Positions 9,338-20,024 of a DNA stretch of 64,000 nt are shown here, one piece after another. Origin of the DNA: Aliagarivorans marinus DSM 23064 (GTDB taxonomy: Bacteria > Pseudomonadota > Gammaproteobacteria > Enterobacterales > Celerinatantimonadaceae); assembly GCF_000429485.1 (NCBI RefSeq), contig NZ_AUBY01000021.1, forward strand, positions 1 through 64,000, given 5' to 3'. Within the stretch, counting starts at the first letter, position 1. Every line of letters begins with the position of its first letter. The notes below the pieces were generated by a model, which did not search any database, had not been told where the DNA came from, and saw only the letters and a list, made by a program, of their open reading frames with translations. A program made the translations under genes and the position numbers.

Positions 9338-9614
9338 AAAAAGTTGAGGCGGCACCTAAGTGCCGCCTCGTTTAGTCATATCGCTCGGTCCGTGAACGTG
9401 TATTGCTCCCTGCAATCCCTTCTGACTGTTTTTCTACATCCTGTAGATTCCACTTCCCAAATCCTTTGGGCTGTCCTTTAGCCTTCATGGCATAACCGGT
9501 ATTCCTTACCAGTTGCACGTCTCCTTCCTAGGAGGTGTCCCTTACCACGTCCTGTGGTTGTCCTTTTGGCTCCTGCCACGTTAGTCATCCTGTCTAACGT
9601 CATTGCCTCCGTGC
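9338..9614 (-). ncRNA. csrB: CsrB-family regulatory RNA, copy 2
   Basis: Minus strand with about 17 GGA motifs in serial hairpins, beginning GCACGGAGGCAATGACG and ending at a perfect 10-bp terminator stem (GAGGCGGCAC, 9346-9369) plus T run. The -10 TAATAT lies at 9622-9627. It is closely similar to copy 3 along its whole length, with compensated changes in stems, which points to conserved RNA structure. Expected role: titration of CsrA under BarA/UvrY (GacS/GacA) control. Confidence 0.88.
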
Positions 9615-9775
9615 AGGATTAATATTACGACTTTTGCTCACCGGATGAATACGTCTGATGCGAAAAAGTTAATAGATAAAAAAGTTTTAACAATAAAAAA
9701 ACAATCTAAGCCATTGTAAACATGAGATTTTAGAAAAACGTCTCTATTTTAGACACTAGAATCACCTACACGCCT

Positions 9776-9793
9776 TGTGAGATATCTCTTACA
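9776..9793 (-). promoter_or_regulatory. UvrY/GacA-type operator upstream of csrB copy 2
   Basis: TGTAAGAGATATCTCACA on the minus strand, an excellent match to the GacA box. Its centre is about 170 bp from the inferred start of copy 2. Confidence 0.78.
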
Positions 9794-9956
9794 AGCTTGA
9801 TGTAGGATCTAGCAATATCTGCGATTAGCGCCCCTAATCACGAGCAAACACATTGAGCATTTTTCACCCCGACTTGAGCGTTAACTGCGGGAATAAGCTG
9901 ACAGATGGGCGTATAAGCGGTGACAACGACATATATAACCAAGCAGGCGTGGCATA

Positions 9957-10130
9957 AAAAAGCGACTCTCTCGATGCCGCCCCATCACGTCCTATGGATA
10001 TCAGTGATATCCCTTCAGCTCAGTCTTATCAAACATCCTTGTTCGCCATACACGCATCCTTGCCCTAGGGATGTTACTTCAACATACCGCGTTGTATAGC
10101 CACACTTAGCCAGGTGCTGCTTTGTGTACA
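9957..10130 (-). ncRNA. Possible degenerate fourth CsrB-like RNA
   Basis: The minus strand has several GGA motifs (two AAGGATG, AAGGGATA, TAGGACG) and ends in a weak 5-bp GCGGC/GUCGC hairpin followed by six T. A poor GacA-like box lies at 10200-10217 (right half CCTACA). GGA density is clearly lower than in the three good copies and no convincing -10 is seen. It could be a decaying copy or chance. Confidence 0.3.
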
Positions 10131-10297
10131 GTCCATAACTGTGGCACTAGCGCTCAAACTATTGAAAGGTAGGGTTTCTATTGATTGCTATCGGCGCGAT
10201 GACATACATCGCCTACATAACAATGTTGGGATTTATTACAACTAAGCGCTAGATACTATGCATTGAACGTAGCAAGGGATTCACTGGTCAGCAGATA

Positions 10298-10573
10298 AAG
10301 AAAAGGCGACACAATAATGTGTCGCCTCGTAGTCAAATCGTTCTTAGTTCCTTGAACGTGAGTGCTCCATGCAATCCCTTTTGACTTATCACTACATCCT
10401 GTAGTTTCCATTTCCCAATTCCATTGGGCTGTCCTTTAGCCTTCCTAGCATAACCGGCTATCCAAGCCCGTTGCACAACTCCTTCCTGGGAGGTGTCCTT
10501 ACCACGTCCTGTGGTGCGTCCTTTTAGCTCCTGCCGCGTCAGCTATCCTCGCTAACGTCAGTGCCTCCTTGCA
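10298..10573 (-). ncRNA. csrB: CsrB-family regulatory RNA, copy 3
   Basis: Minus strand with about 18 GGA motifs, 5' end GCAAGGAGGCACTGACG, and terminator stem AGGCGACACA/TGTGTCGCCT (10304-10327) followed by a T-rich tail. The -10 TAAATT is at 10580-10585. It aligns with copy 2 throughout (shared 5' element, shared CCAATTGGG- and CTACAGGATGTAG-type hairpins), so the two arose by duplication. Confidence 0.88.
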
Positions 10574-10732
10574 GAACTAAATTTACGGATTTTCTGCTTA
10601 GCACTACAGGTACTAAAGTGGATTATTTTGCTTATGCACGCTCAGTATTTAAGCAAGCTTGCTCTAAGATGCTGTTTTTAAATGAATTAATTAAAGTTAT
10701 ACCTAACGGTAAAACGCGATAACCCACACAAG

Positions 10733-10750
10733 TGTGAGATATATCTCACA
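10733..10750 (-). promoter_or_regulatory. UvrY/GacA-type operator upstream of csrB copy 3
   Basis: Perfect palindrome TGTGAGATATATCTCACA, centred about 168 bp from the inferred start of copy 3 and only 11 bp from the stop codon of the neighbouring minus-strand gene. Confidence 0.78.
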
Positions 10751-10761
10751 CTTGGCTGAGC

Positions 10762-11391
10762 TTACTCTCCCATCCGAGTCGTGCCCAAACGGGGTAGAGA
10801 AAGGTGATAGCGAATGGCCACCAAGCGAATAATCAGCGCGGTGAATACACAAAGCCCGGTCACCAAGGTCAAGTTAAAGCCCAATTGCACGGCAATCGCC
10901 CAGACAATGCCACCAGCGATGCAGGCTGTTGCATAGATCTCACGCTGCAATACCAGTGGCACCTGATTGGCCAGCACATCGCGGATCATCCCGCCACCAC
11001 AGGCGGTCACCACGCCCATCATAACCGCAACGATCATCGACGAGTCCACCAGCAGGGTTTTGTTGGCGCCGATGGCAACAAACACCGCCATACCGATGGC
11101 ATCGGCCACTGGCAGCATCCACTTGGGTGGCGTAGGGAAGTTATTCAGCAGCGCGATACTCGCCAAGCTGGTAATCACAATCACCCACAGGTAGATGCCT
11201 TGGTCTACCCAAAACACCGGCGTAAGCCCCAGCGCCATATCGCGGATAGTACCGCCTCCAATCGCGGTTACCGTCGCAAGAACCAAAGCACCAAACAAAT
11301 CCATTCGTCGTTTACTCGCGACCAACACTCCTGAGATCGCAAATACAGCTGTACCAAAAATATCTAAAATAACGATGGCTTGATTGACCAC
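10762..11391 (-). CDS. TRIC/UPF0126 family membrane protein (YicG-like)
   Basis: 209 aa made of two similar three-helix units, each with the family signature: AIGGGTIRDM in the first half and ACGGGMIRDV in the second, followed by a seventh hydrophobic segment. Prokaryotic UPF0126 proteins are related to TRIC trimeric cation channels; some members have been linked to glycine or other small-solute transport, so the substrate is open. Normal length, ATG start, single gene. Confidence 0.85.
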   Translation of the reverse strand: MVNQAIVILDIFGTAVFAISGVLVASKRRMDLFGALVLATVTAIGGGTIRDMALGLTPVFWVDQGIYLWVIVITSLASIALLNNFPTPPKWMLPVADAIGMAVFVAIGANKTLLVDSSMIVAVMMGVVTACGGGMIRDVLANQVPLVLQREIYATACIAGGIVWAIAVQLGFNLTLVTGLCVFTALIIRLVAIRYHLSLPRLGTTRMGE

Positions 11392-11517
11392 TTTCGCCCC
11401 CTTTTAATAAGTCGGCGCAATTAGACACTAGCCCTTCACCAAGAGCAACCAAGAGATGGTCTAAGACAGCAAATAACCGGGGAGGAGCTGCGCCAAGCTG
11501 GCTTGGCGCAAGGGGCG

Positions 11518-12348
11518 TTAATCGTAGATGGTAGGGATAGGCTGACGTTTGTGTTGGGTACGCTGATAGATCGCAATTAGCTTGTCTTCAACCTCTTGCG
11601 ATACCTCTTTACCCTCCAAGAAATCATCAATTTCTTGGTAGCTTAGCCCCAGCGCCACTTCATCGGGCAGCTGCGGACGATCTTCTTCTAAATCTGCGGT
11701 GGGCGCTTTACCGATCAGCTTCTCTGGGGCCCCCAGATGAGCAGCCAACTGACGAACCTGACGCTTGCTCAATCCAAACAGCGGCGCTAAATCACAAGCG
11801 CCGTCGCCGTGCTTGGTATAAAAGCCAGTGATATTCTCAGCGCTGTGGTCGGTACCAATCACCAATCCATTGGTGAGGCCAGCAATCTCATACTGGGCAA
11901 TCATCCGCATGCGCGCCTTCACATTGCCTTTGTGGAAATCAACGCTCGCTGCCTCGGGCAAACTAAGTCCAGCAGCTTCAAGGCTGGCACAAGCGCTCTG
12001 ATGGATACCGTCAGCGCCGCTTTGAATATTGGTGGTCACGGTGTGGGTGGGCTGAATAAAGCCCAACGCCAGCTGCGCGTCCGCTTCGTCTTTTTGCTCT
12101 GCGTAAGGCAGGCGCATGGCGATAAACTGATAGTGCTTCTCAGATTGCGCTTGGTTTAGCTGGTCAACGGCAAGCTGCGCTAAGCGGCCGGTGGTGGTCG
12201 AATCCACGCCGCCGCTGATCCCAAGTACCAGGCTGGTCATCCCTGATTGCTGTAAACATCGCTTAATAAAGGCTACTCGACGCTCAACCTCAAAAGCGGG
12301 GTCGATAGTGGGTAACACCTTCATCTCAGCTAATATGGCCTGTTTCAT
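11518..12348 (-). CDS. nadE: Ammonia-dependent NAD+ synthetase
   Basis: 276 aa, like E. coli NadE (275). The N-type ATP pyrophosphatase P-loop SGGVDST is at residues 45-51; also present are [29 protein letters not shown] and [19 protein letters not shown]. It adenylates deamido-NAD+ and amidates it with ammonia, the last step of NAD+ synthesis. There is no N-terminal glutaminase domain, so it is the NH3-dependent form. Single gene, divergent from the next one. Confidence 0.93.
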   Translation of the reverse strand: MKQAILAEMKVLPTIDPAFEVERRVAFIKRCLQQSGMTSLVLGISGGVDSTTTGRLAQLAVDQLNQAQSEKHYQFIAMRLPYAEQKDEADAQLALGFIQPTHTVTTNIQSGADGIHQSACASLEAAGLSLPEAASVDFHKGNVKARMRMIAQYEIAGLTNGLVIGTDHSAENITGFYTKHGDGACDLAPLFGLSKRQVRQLAAHLGAPEKLIGKAPTADLEEDRPQLPDEVALGLSYQEIDDFLEGKEVSQEVEDKLIAIYQRTQHKRQPIPTIYD

Positions 12349-12549
12349 GACTTCTACCCTGAAAAAGAATTAACAAAACTGTATCCAAACTACCTTAACT
12401 AGGTCGCATCAAGCGAGTCAGGTAGCGACATGGTGAACTACCTCCATAGGGTACTTTAGCCCTTATCCAAAGCCAAGGTTTGGGGTACTGACAAGCTTCG
12501 TGATATCCTTAAGCCACTGATAAATCTGATAGCAGTAAAGGATAACTCG

Positions 12550-12843
12550 ATGAAGTATCGGATCTTGTCTTGGCAGACCCTCAGTAGTTTTTACTCCTCA
12601 ACGGCCTGGTCAGTTCACACCCTGTTCCACCTGTTCAGCCTTTCGCTGGTTCGACTCGGCCTGTTTATGGTTGCGCTGGGTACTGCCGCCTACCTCGATG
12701 GCAGCCATCATATCGACCTGTCCCACGCGCTTAGCATCAACCCGCTACTCGAGATGAGCCTGGGGGTATTTTTGGATATGGGCGGCGCGGCATTGCTGGC
12801 GATTGGCCTAACCCAGCCTAAACATCAACGTTTCTTAGCCTGA
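12550..12843 (+). CDS. Small hypothetical membrane protein (97 aa)
   Basis: Begins MKYRILSWQTLSSFYSSTAW. Two hydrophobic stretches (about residues 25-48 and 69-86) suggest two membrane segments. AAAGGA lies at good distance from the ATG. The family is not recognised. It lies just upstream of pykA on the same strand with a 60-75 bp gap. Confidence 0.62.
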   Translation: MKYRILSWQTLSSFYSSTAWSVHTLFHLFSLSLVRLGLFMVALGTAAYLDGSHHIDLSHALSINPLLEMSLGVFLDMGGAALLAIGLTQPKHQRFLA

Positions 12844-12918
12844 TCGCCTCTAAATCAAGCCAGCGCGATCGGCCTCGGTAGCCTATACCAATAGGTAGAT
12901 AATCAAATGGAGCTTGTC

Positions 12919-14355
12919 ATGCTGCGCAGAACCAAGATTGTAACCACCCTCGGCCCCTCAACCGACAAGCCCGGTGTACTGGAACAAGTACTGCTGGCTG
13001 GGGCGAACATGGTCCGCCTCAACTTTTCCCATGGAACCGCGGAAGACCATTTAGAGCGCGCCCGGCAAGTCAGGCAGATCGCTGCCCGCCATAAACTCAG
13101 TATTGCCATCCTTGGCGACCTGCAAGGTCCGAAGATACGGGTATCTACGTTTAAAGAGGGCAAGGTACAGCTTGAGTTGGGCCAGCCCTTTGTACTCGAC
13201 AGTGAGCTTCCCAGAGGGGAAGGAGACGTTAACGCCGTCGGCCTCGATTACAAGCACCTGCCGCAAGACGTCAGCAGCGGCGATACTCTGCTGCTCGACG
13301 ATGGACGGGTACAGCTGGCGGTTGAGAAAGTGGTTGGCCACGAGGTGCACTGCAGCGTAACCGTTGCTGGCCCCCTGTCCAACAACAAGGGCATCAACAA
13401 ACAAGGCGGTGGCTTATCGGCTGCAGCGCTCACCGATAAAGATAAGGCCGATATCGTTACCGCCGCAGAGATTGGTGTGGATTACTTGGCAGTCTCCTTT
13501 CCACGCAATGGCCGGGATATGGACTTTGCCCGGCGCCTTAGCCGCGAAGCAGGCCTGGCTGCAAAGCTGGTCGCTAAGGTGGAACGCGCCGAAACCGTCG
13601 CTACCGAAGAGGCAATGCTCGATATCATCGATGCCAGTGACGCGGTGATGGTGGCGCGCGGCGACCTAGGTGTTGAGATTGGCGACCCCGAGCTTGTCGG
13701 CGTGCAAAAAGCACTAATTAGGCTCACCCGCAAGCGCAATCGCGCAGTAATCACCGCCACCCAGATGATGGAGTCGATGATTAATGCGCCGCTCCCCACC
13801 CGGGCAGAAGTCATGGACGTGGCCAACGCAGTGCTCGATGGCACCGATGCGGTCATGCTCTCCGGCGAAACCGCCGCCGGTAACTTCCCGGTGGAAACGG
13901 TGCAGGTGATGGCCAAGGTCTGCGAAGGGGCTGAAAAGCAGCGTAGTGTGAACGTCTCTACCCACCGTATGAACGACAGCTTTGAGAGTATTGCCGAAAC
14001 GGTTGCGATGGCGACGATGTTTGCCGCCAACCACCTCAGTGGCATGAAGGCGATCATCGCGCTCACCGAGAGCGGCAGCACACCCTTGCTGATGTCGCGC
14101 TTGAGTAGCGGCATCCCGATCTTCTCGCTCTCTGAACATCAGGCAACCTTGAACCGCTGCGCCCTGTATCGTGGGGTTTATCCGGTGCACTTTGTGGAGC
14201 GTAGCCGCGACATCATTACCGTGGCGAACTCCGCCATTGAGCGTTTAAAGTCGCTGGATTACGTGAAAAGTGGTGATCGGGTCATCATGACCCATGGCGA
14301 TGTGTTCGACCAAACCGGTCATACCAATACCAGTAAGATCCTCAAGGTGCCTTAG
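12919..14355 (+). CDS. pykA: Pyruvate kinase (PykA type)
   Basis: 478 aa from [14 protein letters not shown] to the C-terminal domain. Signature motifs are [10 protein letters not shown], the KVERAETV active-site segment with catalytic Lys, [15 protein letters not shown] and [11 protein letters not shown], with the allosteric-domain SGSTP loop. It converts phosphoenolpyruvate and ADP to pyruvate and ATP. The [12 protein letters not shown] start matches E. coli PykA rather than PykF. The start at 12919 has GGAG 8 nt upstream; the alternative ATG at 12907 lacks an RBS. The stop overlaps the stop of the convergent DUF2786 gene. Confidence 0.93.
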   Translation: MLRRTKIVTTLGPSTDKPGVLEQVLLAGANMVRLNFSHGTAEDHLERARQVRQIAARHKLSIAILGDLQGPKIRVSTFKEGKVQLELGQPFVLDSELPRGEGDVNAVGLDYKHLPQDVSSGDTLLLDDGRVQLAVEKVVGHEVHCSVTVAGPLSNNKGINKQGGGLSAAALTDKDKADIVTAAEIGVDYLAVSFPRNGRDMDFARRLSREAGLAAKLVAKVERAETVATEEAMLDIIDASDAVMVARGDLGVEIGDPELVGVQKALIRLTRKRNRAVITATQMMESMINAPLPTRAEVMDVANAVLDGTDAVMLSGETAAGNFPVETVQVMAKVCEGAEKQRSVNVSTHRMNDSFESIAETVAMATMFAANHLSGMKAIIALTESGSTPLLMSRLSSGIPIFSLSEHQATLNRCALYRGVYPVHFVERSRDIITVANSAIERLKSLDYVKSGDRVIMTHGDVFDQTGHTNTSKILKVP

Positions 14356-15038
14356 GCGCGCTTGAGCTGAGGCGCAGCCTTGGCACCCTCTACGGGCCGG
14401 TTAACCGAGAGTTTCCGGCCTTTTTTCATGCCGGTTTCAAAATCGGGGGTCAGCTTGGCCATCGACGCTTTGATCTGTGCCTTAAAGCTCTCTCGGTCCA
14501 ACTTCTCGAACATGTCATCGAGATAATCGTCCATATGCGGGTTGCGCTCGCCCTTGTCGAGATCGGGCAGTTTATCTAAAGCGCCTTCCAACCAGCCAGC
14601 AGCGAACGAGGAGACCCGACGACTAACAGTAAGGTTGTCAGTGCCAGAGCCGGCAAAGCTGTTGCGAAAGTTACCCACCTGCTGGTTCATCTCGCGGTAG
14701 ACGATATCAAAGGCGAAGGCGGCAAACACCGCTCGTTCGGCAAAGCCAACAAACTCGACCCGTTTGAGCCCCTTATGATTCACCAGCACCGCCTCAACAC
14801 CAAAGCGCGAGTTGATGCCACGAATAATCTTGAGGATGTTACTGCCCACATCCGCTGGAAGCAGGGTTTGTCCGGAGGTCTTCCCCATTTGGATCAGCTC
14901 AATATCTGCCTGCTCAAGCCCATGCTTGCGCATCAGGCTTTGGGCCATACGAATAGCCTGGGCGGCTTCATGCACATTGGCAGAATTACCCAGTTCTAAA
15001 CACTTGGCGATTTTTTCCAGGGCGCGCTGACGACTCAA
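14352..15038 (-). CDS. DUF2786 domain protein
   Basis: About 228 aa from a TTG at 15038 preceded by AGAGGC. The N-terminal 40 residues ([37 protein letters not shown]) are the DUF2786 helical domain. The rest resembles the common DUF2786 partner region, with a basic C-terminus. Function unknown. The reading frame stays open to 15116, but the added residues lack family similarity or an RBS. It is convergent with pykA and the stops overlap by a few bases. Confidence 0.75.
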   Translation of the reverse strand: MSRQRALEKIAKCLELGNSANVHEAAQAIRMAQSLMRKHGLEQADIELIQMGKTSGQTLLPADVGSNILKIIRGINSRFGVEAVLVNHKGLKRVEFVGFAERAVFAAFAFDIVYREMNQQVGNFRNSFAGSGTDNLTVSRRVSSFAAGWLEGALDKLPDLDKGERNPHMDDYLDDMFEKLDRESFKAQIKASMAKLTPDFETGMKKGRKLSVNRPVEGAKAAPQLKRA

Positions 15039-15252
15039 ATTGGTAGCCTCTGTATAAAAAAGAAGCGTAATTTTACTCACTACGCAGGGCTTTGCAAACA
15101 CTCCGTGAGAGCGCAACGCGATATGCTGATAGGTTTAGTAAAGAATATAATTAAAAAATAAAAAACCACAAAAAATCAAATGGGCAGATTTTAATAAATC
15201 TGTAATAAAGCCCATTCACAATAGCGGCAAAATTGCTCACAGACTAGGCAAG

Positions 15253-17277
15253 ATGCTCAAATTCTCTCGTATGCTCAACGGATTGACACTGGTACAGCGG
15301 GTCGCGTTTACGGTTGCCTGCCAATTCCTCCTCACCGCCGGTTTAGTCGCTACCTCGTTCTGGGGCCTAAAACAGCTTTCAATCTCGTTTACCCAATTAA
15401 GTGAAGAGGCGCTGCCACTCAGCCAAGCCGCCGCCGACATCGAGAAACAGGCGCTGAGCCTCGACCAAAGTCTGCGCAATGCGATTACCAGCCCCGACCA
15501 AGATGAATTTCGCGCCCGTCAGGCGCAGTTCTCCGAGGTGGAGCAATCGCTAGAACGCTCGCTGGCCGAATTGCATGTACTGAGTCAGCAACATACATGG
15601 CTACAGGAAAGCGTGGTCGAGCTCGAGGAACGTAATCAGCTACTTGCTGAGTCGATGCAAGGGCTATTGAGCAAGATTGAACGGCGCTTAGAGATTGAGC
15701 ACTACATTGCTATGAATCAAGGTATGGTGACCTATGCCATGAGCTCAGCCCGCGATGAGATGGCTCGGCTGATCCCGATATTGTTTGCCGATCTTCCCGA
15801 ATCACATATGGCCTACGATGCCTTTGTCGCCGATGCCGCCGCATTGATGACTAACCAGCTCAACCTGGTCAGTGCCAGCAGCCGGGGGGCTGTGCGCAAC
15901 CAGCTTCGCCAAGCCAAGAGCTACATCTCACGGCTGCGCTTTAACTACGATATTCTGGCCAACGATAACCCTGAGCTTAACGAGTACCAAACGGTGTTGA
16001 TGGCGATTGAGATGCTGGAAGATGCCATCGCCGAGCAAGGCTTGTTGCCACAGATTGGCGAGCGTGTCGTACTGGGTATCGAGATCAACGAAGACATTCT
16101 GGCCCTGAGCAAGCCACTGAGTCAGCTCAGCCAAACCGTTCGCACCCTGCAAGATGCCAGTGAACGTGAAGTGGCCAAATCCCAGCACAACACAGAGCAA
16201 GTGATGCAACAGAGCATAGGGATGCTACTGGGTCTGATGGCGATAACCGCCGTGCTGGTCATTGCCATGTGCTTGAGTTTGCTGACGATGATCCGCCGCA
16301 GCCTCAAATCGATTGGCATGGCGATTCAGAAGATCGCCGATGGCGATTTTACCCACTACTGTGAGGTGCAAAGCCCGCGCGAGTTTAAGCAGCTATCCAC
16401 TTGGTTAAACCAATCTGCAGAGAAAAACCGCGAGCACATCTCGCAGCTTCGCCAACGTGGTCAGGAGCTGAAACAAGCGGCCGATGCCAGTGCCGAAGTG
16501 ACCCACGAACAACAGCAACAGCTGGGCGCACAAGAAGGAGAGATTGCGTTAATCGCCTCATCGGTGACCCAGATGGATGCCAACATGAACGATATCGCCG
16601 AAGCAGGCAACGCCACTGAGAAAGACAGTGAGCTATCCGCCAAGCTGGCCGTTGAAGGCATACAGACCCTGCGAACCACCAACCTTCACCTGCAAAACCT
16701 TGATGAACGGGTACAGCGTAACGCCCAGCGTATGCATGAGCTGGACAAGCAAGTGGATCAGGTCGGAGAGGTGGTTGGCGTGATTAACGCCATTGCCGAA
16801 CGCACTAACCTGCTAGCGCTGAATGCCGCCATTGAGGCCGCCCGAGCCGGCGAGCATGGCCGTGGGTTTGCGGTAGTGGCCGATGAGGTACGTAAGCTGG
16901 CCGCGCAAACCCGTGAGCAGACCGACTCCATCGAAGCGATGATCGACACCCTACATAAAGCCACCAGCAAGGCCGGCGAATCGATGAGCTCGTGCCAGCA
17001 AGAAATGGCCAAGACCCGCGAGCTTAGTCAGCTACTTGGTAGCTCGATGATGGAGATTGAAAAAGCGGTATCGACGGTGCAACAGCGCGCCGTGGAGATC
17101 TCGCACTCAACCGCCGAGCAGACCAAAGCCAGCCACCATGTCAATCAAGCGGTATCGTCGTTGGCGCAACACAGCCAACAACGTCAACAGCAGATTGACC
17201 TGCTCTCGGTACAATCAGACCAGGTTGCAGTCATCGCCAGCGAGCAAGGCGAGAGCCTGCAAAGCTTTAAGGTGTAG
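15253..17277 (+). CDS. Methyl-accepting chemotaxis protein
   Basis: 674 aa. TM1 is near residues 15-37, followed by a roughly 290-residue, mostly helical periplasmic region, TM2 near 325-348, HAMP to about 405, and the signalling hairpin with the invariant tip ([19 protein letters not shown], then [15 protein letters not shown]). It senses a ligand in the periplasm and controls CheA. The ligand is unknown and no CheR-binding pentapeptide is seen at the C-terminus. No chemotaxis genes are adjacent, so it is an orphan receptor. Confidence 0.9.
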   Translation: MLKFSRMLNGLTLVQRVAFTVACQFLLTAGLVATSFWGLKQLSISFTQLSEEALPLSQAAADIEKQALSLDQSLRNAITSPDQDEFRARQAQFSEVEQSLERSLAELHVLSQQHTWLQESVVELEERNQLLAESMQGLLSKIERRLEIEHYIAMNQGMVTYAMSSARDEMARLIPILFADLPESHMAYDAFVADAAALMTNQLNLVSASSRGAVRNQLRQAKSYISRLRFNYDILANDNPELNEYQTVLMAIEMLEDAIAEQGLLPQIGERVVLGIEINEDILALSKPLSQLSQTVRTLQDASEREVAKSQHNTEQVMQQSIGMLLGLMAITAVLVIAMCLSLLTMIRRSLKSIGMAIQKIADGDFTHYCEVQSPREFKQLSTWLNQSAEKNREHISQLRQRGQELKQAADASAEVTHEQQQQLGAQEGEIALIASSVTQMDANMNDIAEAGNATEKDSELSAKLAVEGIQTLRTTNLHLQNLDERVQRNAQRMHELDKQVDQVGEVVGVINAIAERTNLLALNAAIEAARAGEHGRGFAVVADEVRKLAAQTREQTDSIEAMIDTLHKATSKAGESMSSCQQEMAKTRELSQLLGSSMMEIEKAVSTVQQRAVEISHSTAEQTKASHHVNQAVSSLAQHSQQRQQQIDLLSVQSDQVAVIASEQGESLQSFKV

Positions 17278-17280
17278 GGC

Positions 17281-17493
17281 TTAGGGCTTAGGGTTTCGAT
17301 TGTGCTCACCCATAAGCAGCAGGGTGAGTACAATCTTGCCGGGGACCAGTAACAACAAGCCGGCACCAGCGACCAGCGCGATATTGCGCAGCCCCTCAAC
17401 GGTGCCCGCCAAGTCGGTCAGTAAGTACAGTAAAATCGCGCTACACACCAACACCACGCCAAGTGCCACCAAGGCCATCGCTAAAGGTTTCAT
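17281..17493 (-). CDS. Small membrane protein (70 aa)
   Basis: Begins MKPLAMALVALGVVL. Two hydrophobic helices (about residues 4-25 and 39-61) with a polar tail. AAGGAG lies about 6 nt before the ATG, a strong RBS. Family not recognised. It lies between the chemoreceptor (convergent, 3 bp apart) and the CobW gene. Confidence 0.62.
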   Translation of the reverse strand: MKPLAMALVALGVVLVCSAILLYLLTDLAGTVEGLRNIALVAGAGLLLLVPGKIVLTLLLMGEHNRNPKP

Positions 17494-17569
17494 CGCCGCT
17501 CCTTTTCCATACTTTTAATATGGTTATATCACAGCGATAAGCGCAACTTTGTGATCCGACCTTAACAGG

Positions 17570-18643
<1,074 letters not shown>

Positions 18644-18889
18644 GTTCGTCCTGCTTCTTGAAGGATGATTATGCTACTCATCACCAAACGCCATGACCAG
18701 TCAAATCTTTACTTCAGGCCAGCCTTCGGCAACAGCACAAAACCATCGATTAACTATATAGATTTTACTGAAAGTGTTTTGGATTCTAGCGCCATTATCA
18801 ATTCATTCAGGGAAAGCTAAGCTACCAATCGAACTGATGAGCAACAACACTCATCGCAGACATCATCTGAAAAGACCTAGGAGCATACC

Positions 18890-19192
18890 ATGGCTTATTA
18901 CTCTGTTCTCGCTGTTACCCCAACCTCACAAGACTGGATCCCCGACTATATTGGCCCCGCTAATGCGCTGGTAGCCAAGCATGGTGGAAAATACCTGGCG
19001 CGCACCGACAGCCACCAGCGCCTCGAAGGTGAAGGGGAGGAGGCCGCACTGCGCATCGTGATTGAGTGGCCGTCTAAACAAGCGGCATTGGATTTTATGA
19101 ACGAGCCAGAGTATCTGCCACACCTCAAAGCTCGCACCGAAGGCTCGATTAGCCATCACTTCCTAATTGAAGGAAAAGATGATCTTGCCTAG
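18890..19192 (+). CDS. DUF1330 family protein
   Basis: 100 aa. It shows the DUF1330 pattern of a small dimeric ferredoxin-like alpha/beta barrel: an N-terminal strand (MAYYSVLAVTP), then GGKYLARTD, IVIEWPSKQAALDFMNEPEYLPHL. The biochemical role of the family is unknown. TAGGAG lies at ideal distance before the ATG. It stands alone upstream of a sigma factor gene. Confidence 0.82.
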   Translation: MAYYSVLAVTPTSQDWIPDYIGPANALVAKHGGKYLARTDSHQRLEGEGEEAALRIVIEWPSKQAALDFMNEPEYLPHLKARTEGSISHHFLIEGKDDLA

Positions 19193-19298
19193 TGGACACA
19201 GCATCTGAGGTTTTAGGCAATATGTACTAAAAACCTTGCATCTTTTTGCTGATGACTGCGTCTACACTAGTTAGGCGCAATCACCAGCAGAGGTATCC

Positions 19299-19838
19299 AT
19301 GCTTAGCCATTGGCAACAGCACAAAACTAAATTGAAGCAATATGTTGCCAAGCGAATCGATGACAGCAGCGCTGTCGACGACGTGCTGCAAGAGGTGTAT
19401 ATCAAGGCCAGTACCCATCTTCATCAACTTAATGCCAAAGGAAGCCTGAGTAACTGGCTGTACCGCATCGCCCACAACAGCATCATGGATCACTATCGAA
19501 CACAGCGCCCAAGTGAACAGCTGCCGGAGCAATTGTTGGCCGATGAGAACGATGAAGACAACCTAGCCCATCAAGAACTAGCACAATGCCTAGGGCCGAT
19601 GATTGAAGCTTTACCTGAAAAGTATCGAGTACCACTGACCTTGTTTGAGCTTGAGGCGCTCAGCCAACAGCAAATCGCAGATCGATTAGACCTTTCGTTG
19701 CCCGCAACCAAAAGCCGAATCCAACGAGCGCGGGTCAAGCTGCGAGAGCAACTCACCAACTGCTGCGATATCGAAATAGGCAGTGGTGGCGTGAAGGCGT
19801 TTACACCTAAAAATTCATGCGGAAGGACTTGCAGTTAA
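19299..19838 (+). CDS. sigZ: ECF-type RNA polymerase sigma factor, SigZ-like
   Basis: 179 aa. Region 2 is visible as DSSAVDDVLQEVYIKA with WLYRIAHNSIMDHYR, and region 4 as LPEKYRVPLTLFELEALSQQQIADRLDLSLPATKSRIQRAR. The C-terminal tail carries Cys pairs (NCC, later SCGRTC) as in the SigZ subgroup. No anti-sigma gene is adjacent. Before transposon insertion this gene was convergent with glmS and shared a bidirectional terminator with it. Confidence 0.85.
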   Translation: MLSHWQQHKTKLKQYVAKRIDDSSAVDDVLQEVYIKASTHLHQLNAKGSLSNWLYRIAHNSIMDHYRTQRPSEQLPEQLLADENDEDNLAHQELAQCLGPMIEALPEKYRVPLTLFELEALSQQQIADRLDLSLPATKSRIQRARVKLREQLTNCCDIEIGSGGVKAFTPKNSCGRTCS

Positions 19839-19852
19839 GCGACCACTCAATC

Positions 19853-19875
19853 AAAAAAGGAGGGCTGAGCCCTCC
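19853..19875. terminator. Former shared sigZ/glmS terminator, split by the Tn7 element
   Basis: Stem GGAGGGC/GCCCTCC with a TGA loop, preceded by AAAAAA. The T tract that should follow on the plus strand (CCTCC then TTTTT) is now at 44426-44435 on the far side of the transposon. On the minus strand hairpin plus T run remain intact, so it can stop leftward transcription leaving the element, while sigZ has lost its U tract and glmS its stem. Confidence 0.85.
19871..19875. repeat. Target site duplication CCTCC, left copy
   Basis: Identical to 44426-44430 on the other side of the element; 5 bp is the duplication length of Tn7. Joining the flanks restores a symmetrical terminator with A and T tracts. 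Confidence 0.95.
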
Positions 19876-20024
19876 TGTGGGAGAGTAATAAAGTTTCATA
19901 CTAAATTGACTCTAACAGCATGTTATTGGCACTTAGTTTTTTATTGGTAAAAAATAAAGTGTCATACTAGATAGAAAAATTTGATTGCTCGACCACTTCA
20001 TAAAAGTAATAAAGTATCATACTT
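19876..20024. promoter_or_regulatory. Tn7 left end with three spaced TnsB-binding sites
   Basis: Three copies of a motif of the form AGTAATAAAGTNTCATACT at 19884-19903, about 19950-19969 (first bases diverged) and 20005-20024. Three separated sites at the left end is the canonical Tn7 arrangement. The innermost overlaps the stop codon of the first cargo gene. Confidence 0.9.

Noticed and set aside
8690..10600. Regular repeats suggesting a CRISPR array
   Set aside because: Units are about 280-340 bp with internal hairpins, GGA motifs and terminators, not short direct repeats with unique spacers; they fit CsrB RNAs. No cas genes are present.
13482..14114. 210-aa minus-strand ORF
   Set aside because: Fully antisense to pykA, which has all pyruvate kinase motifs; codon-bias shadow.
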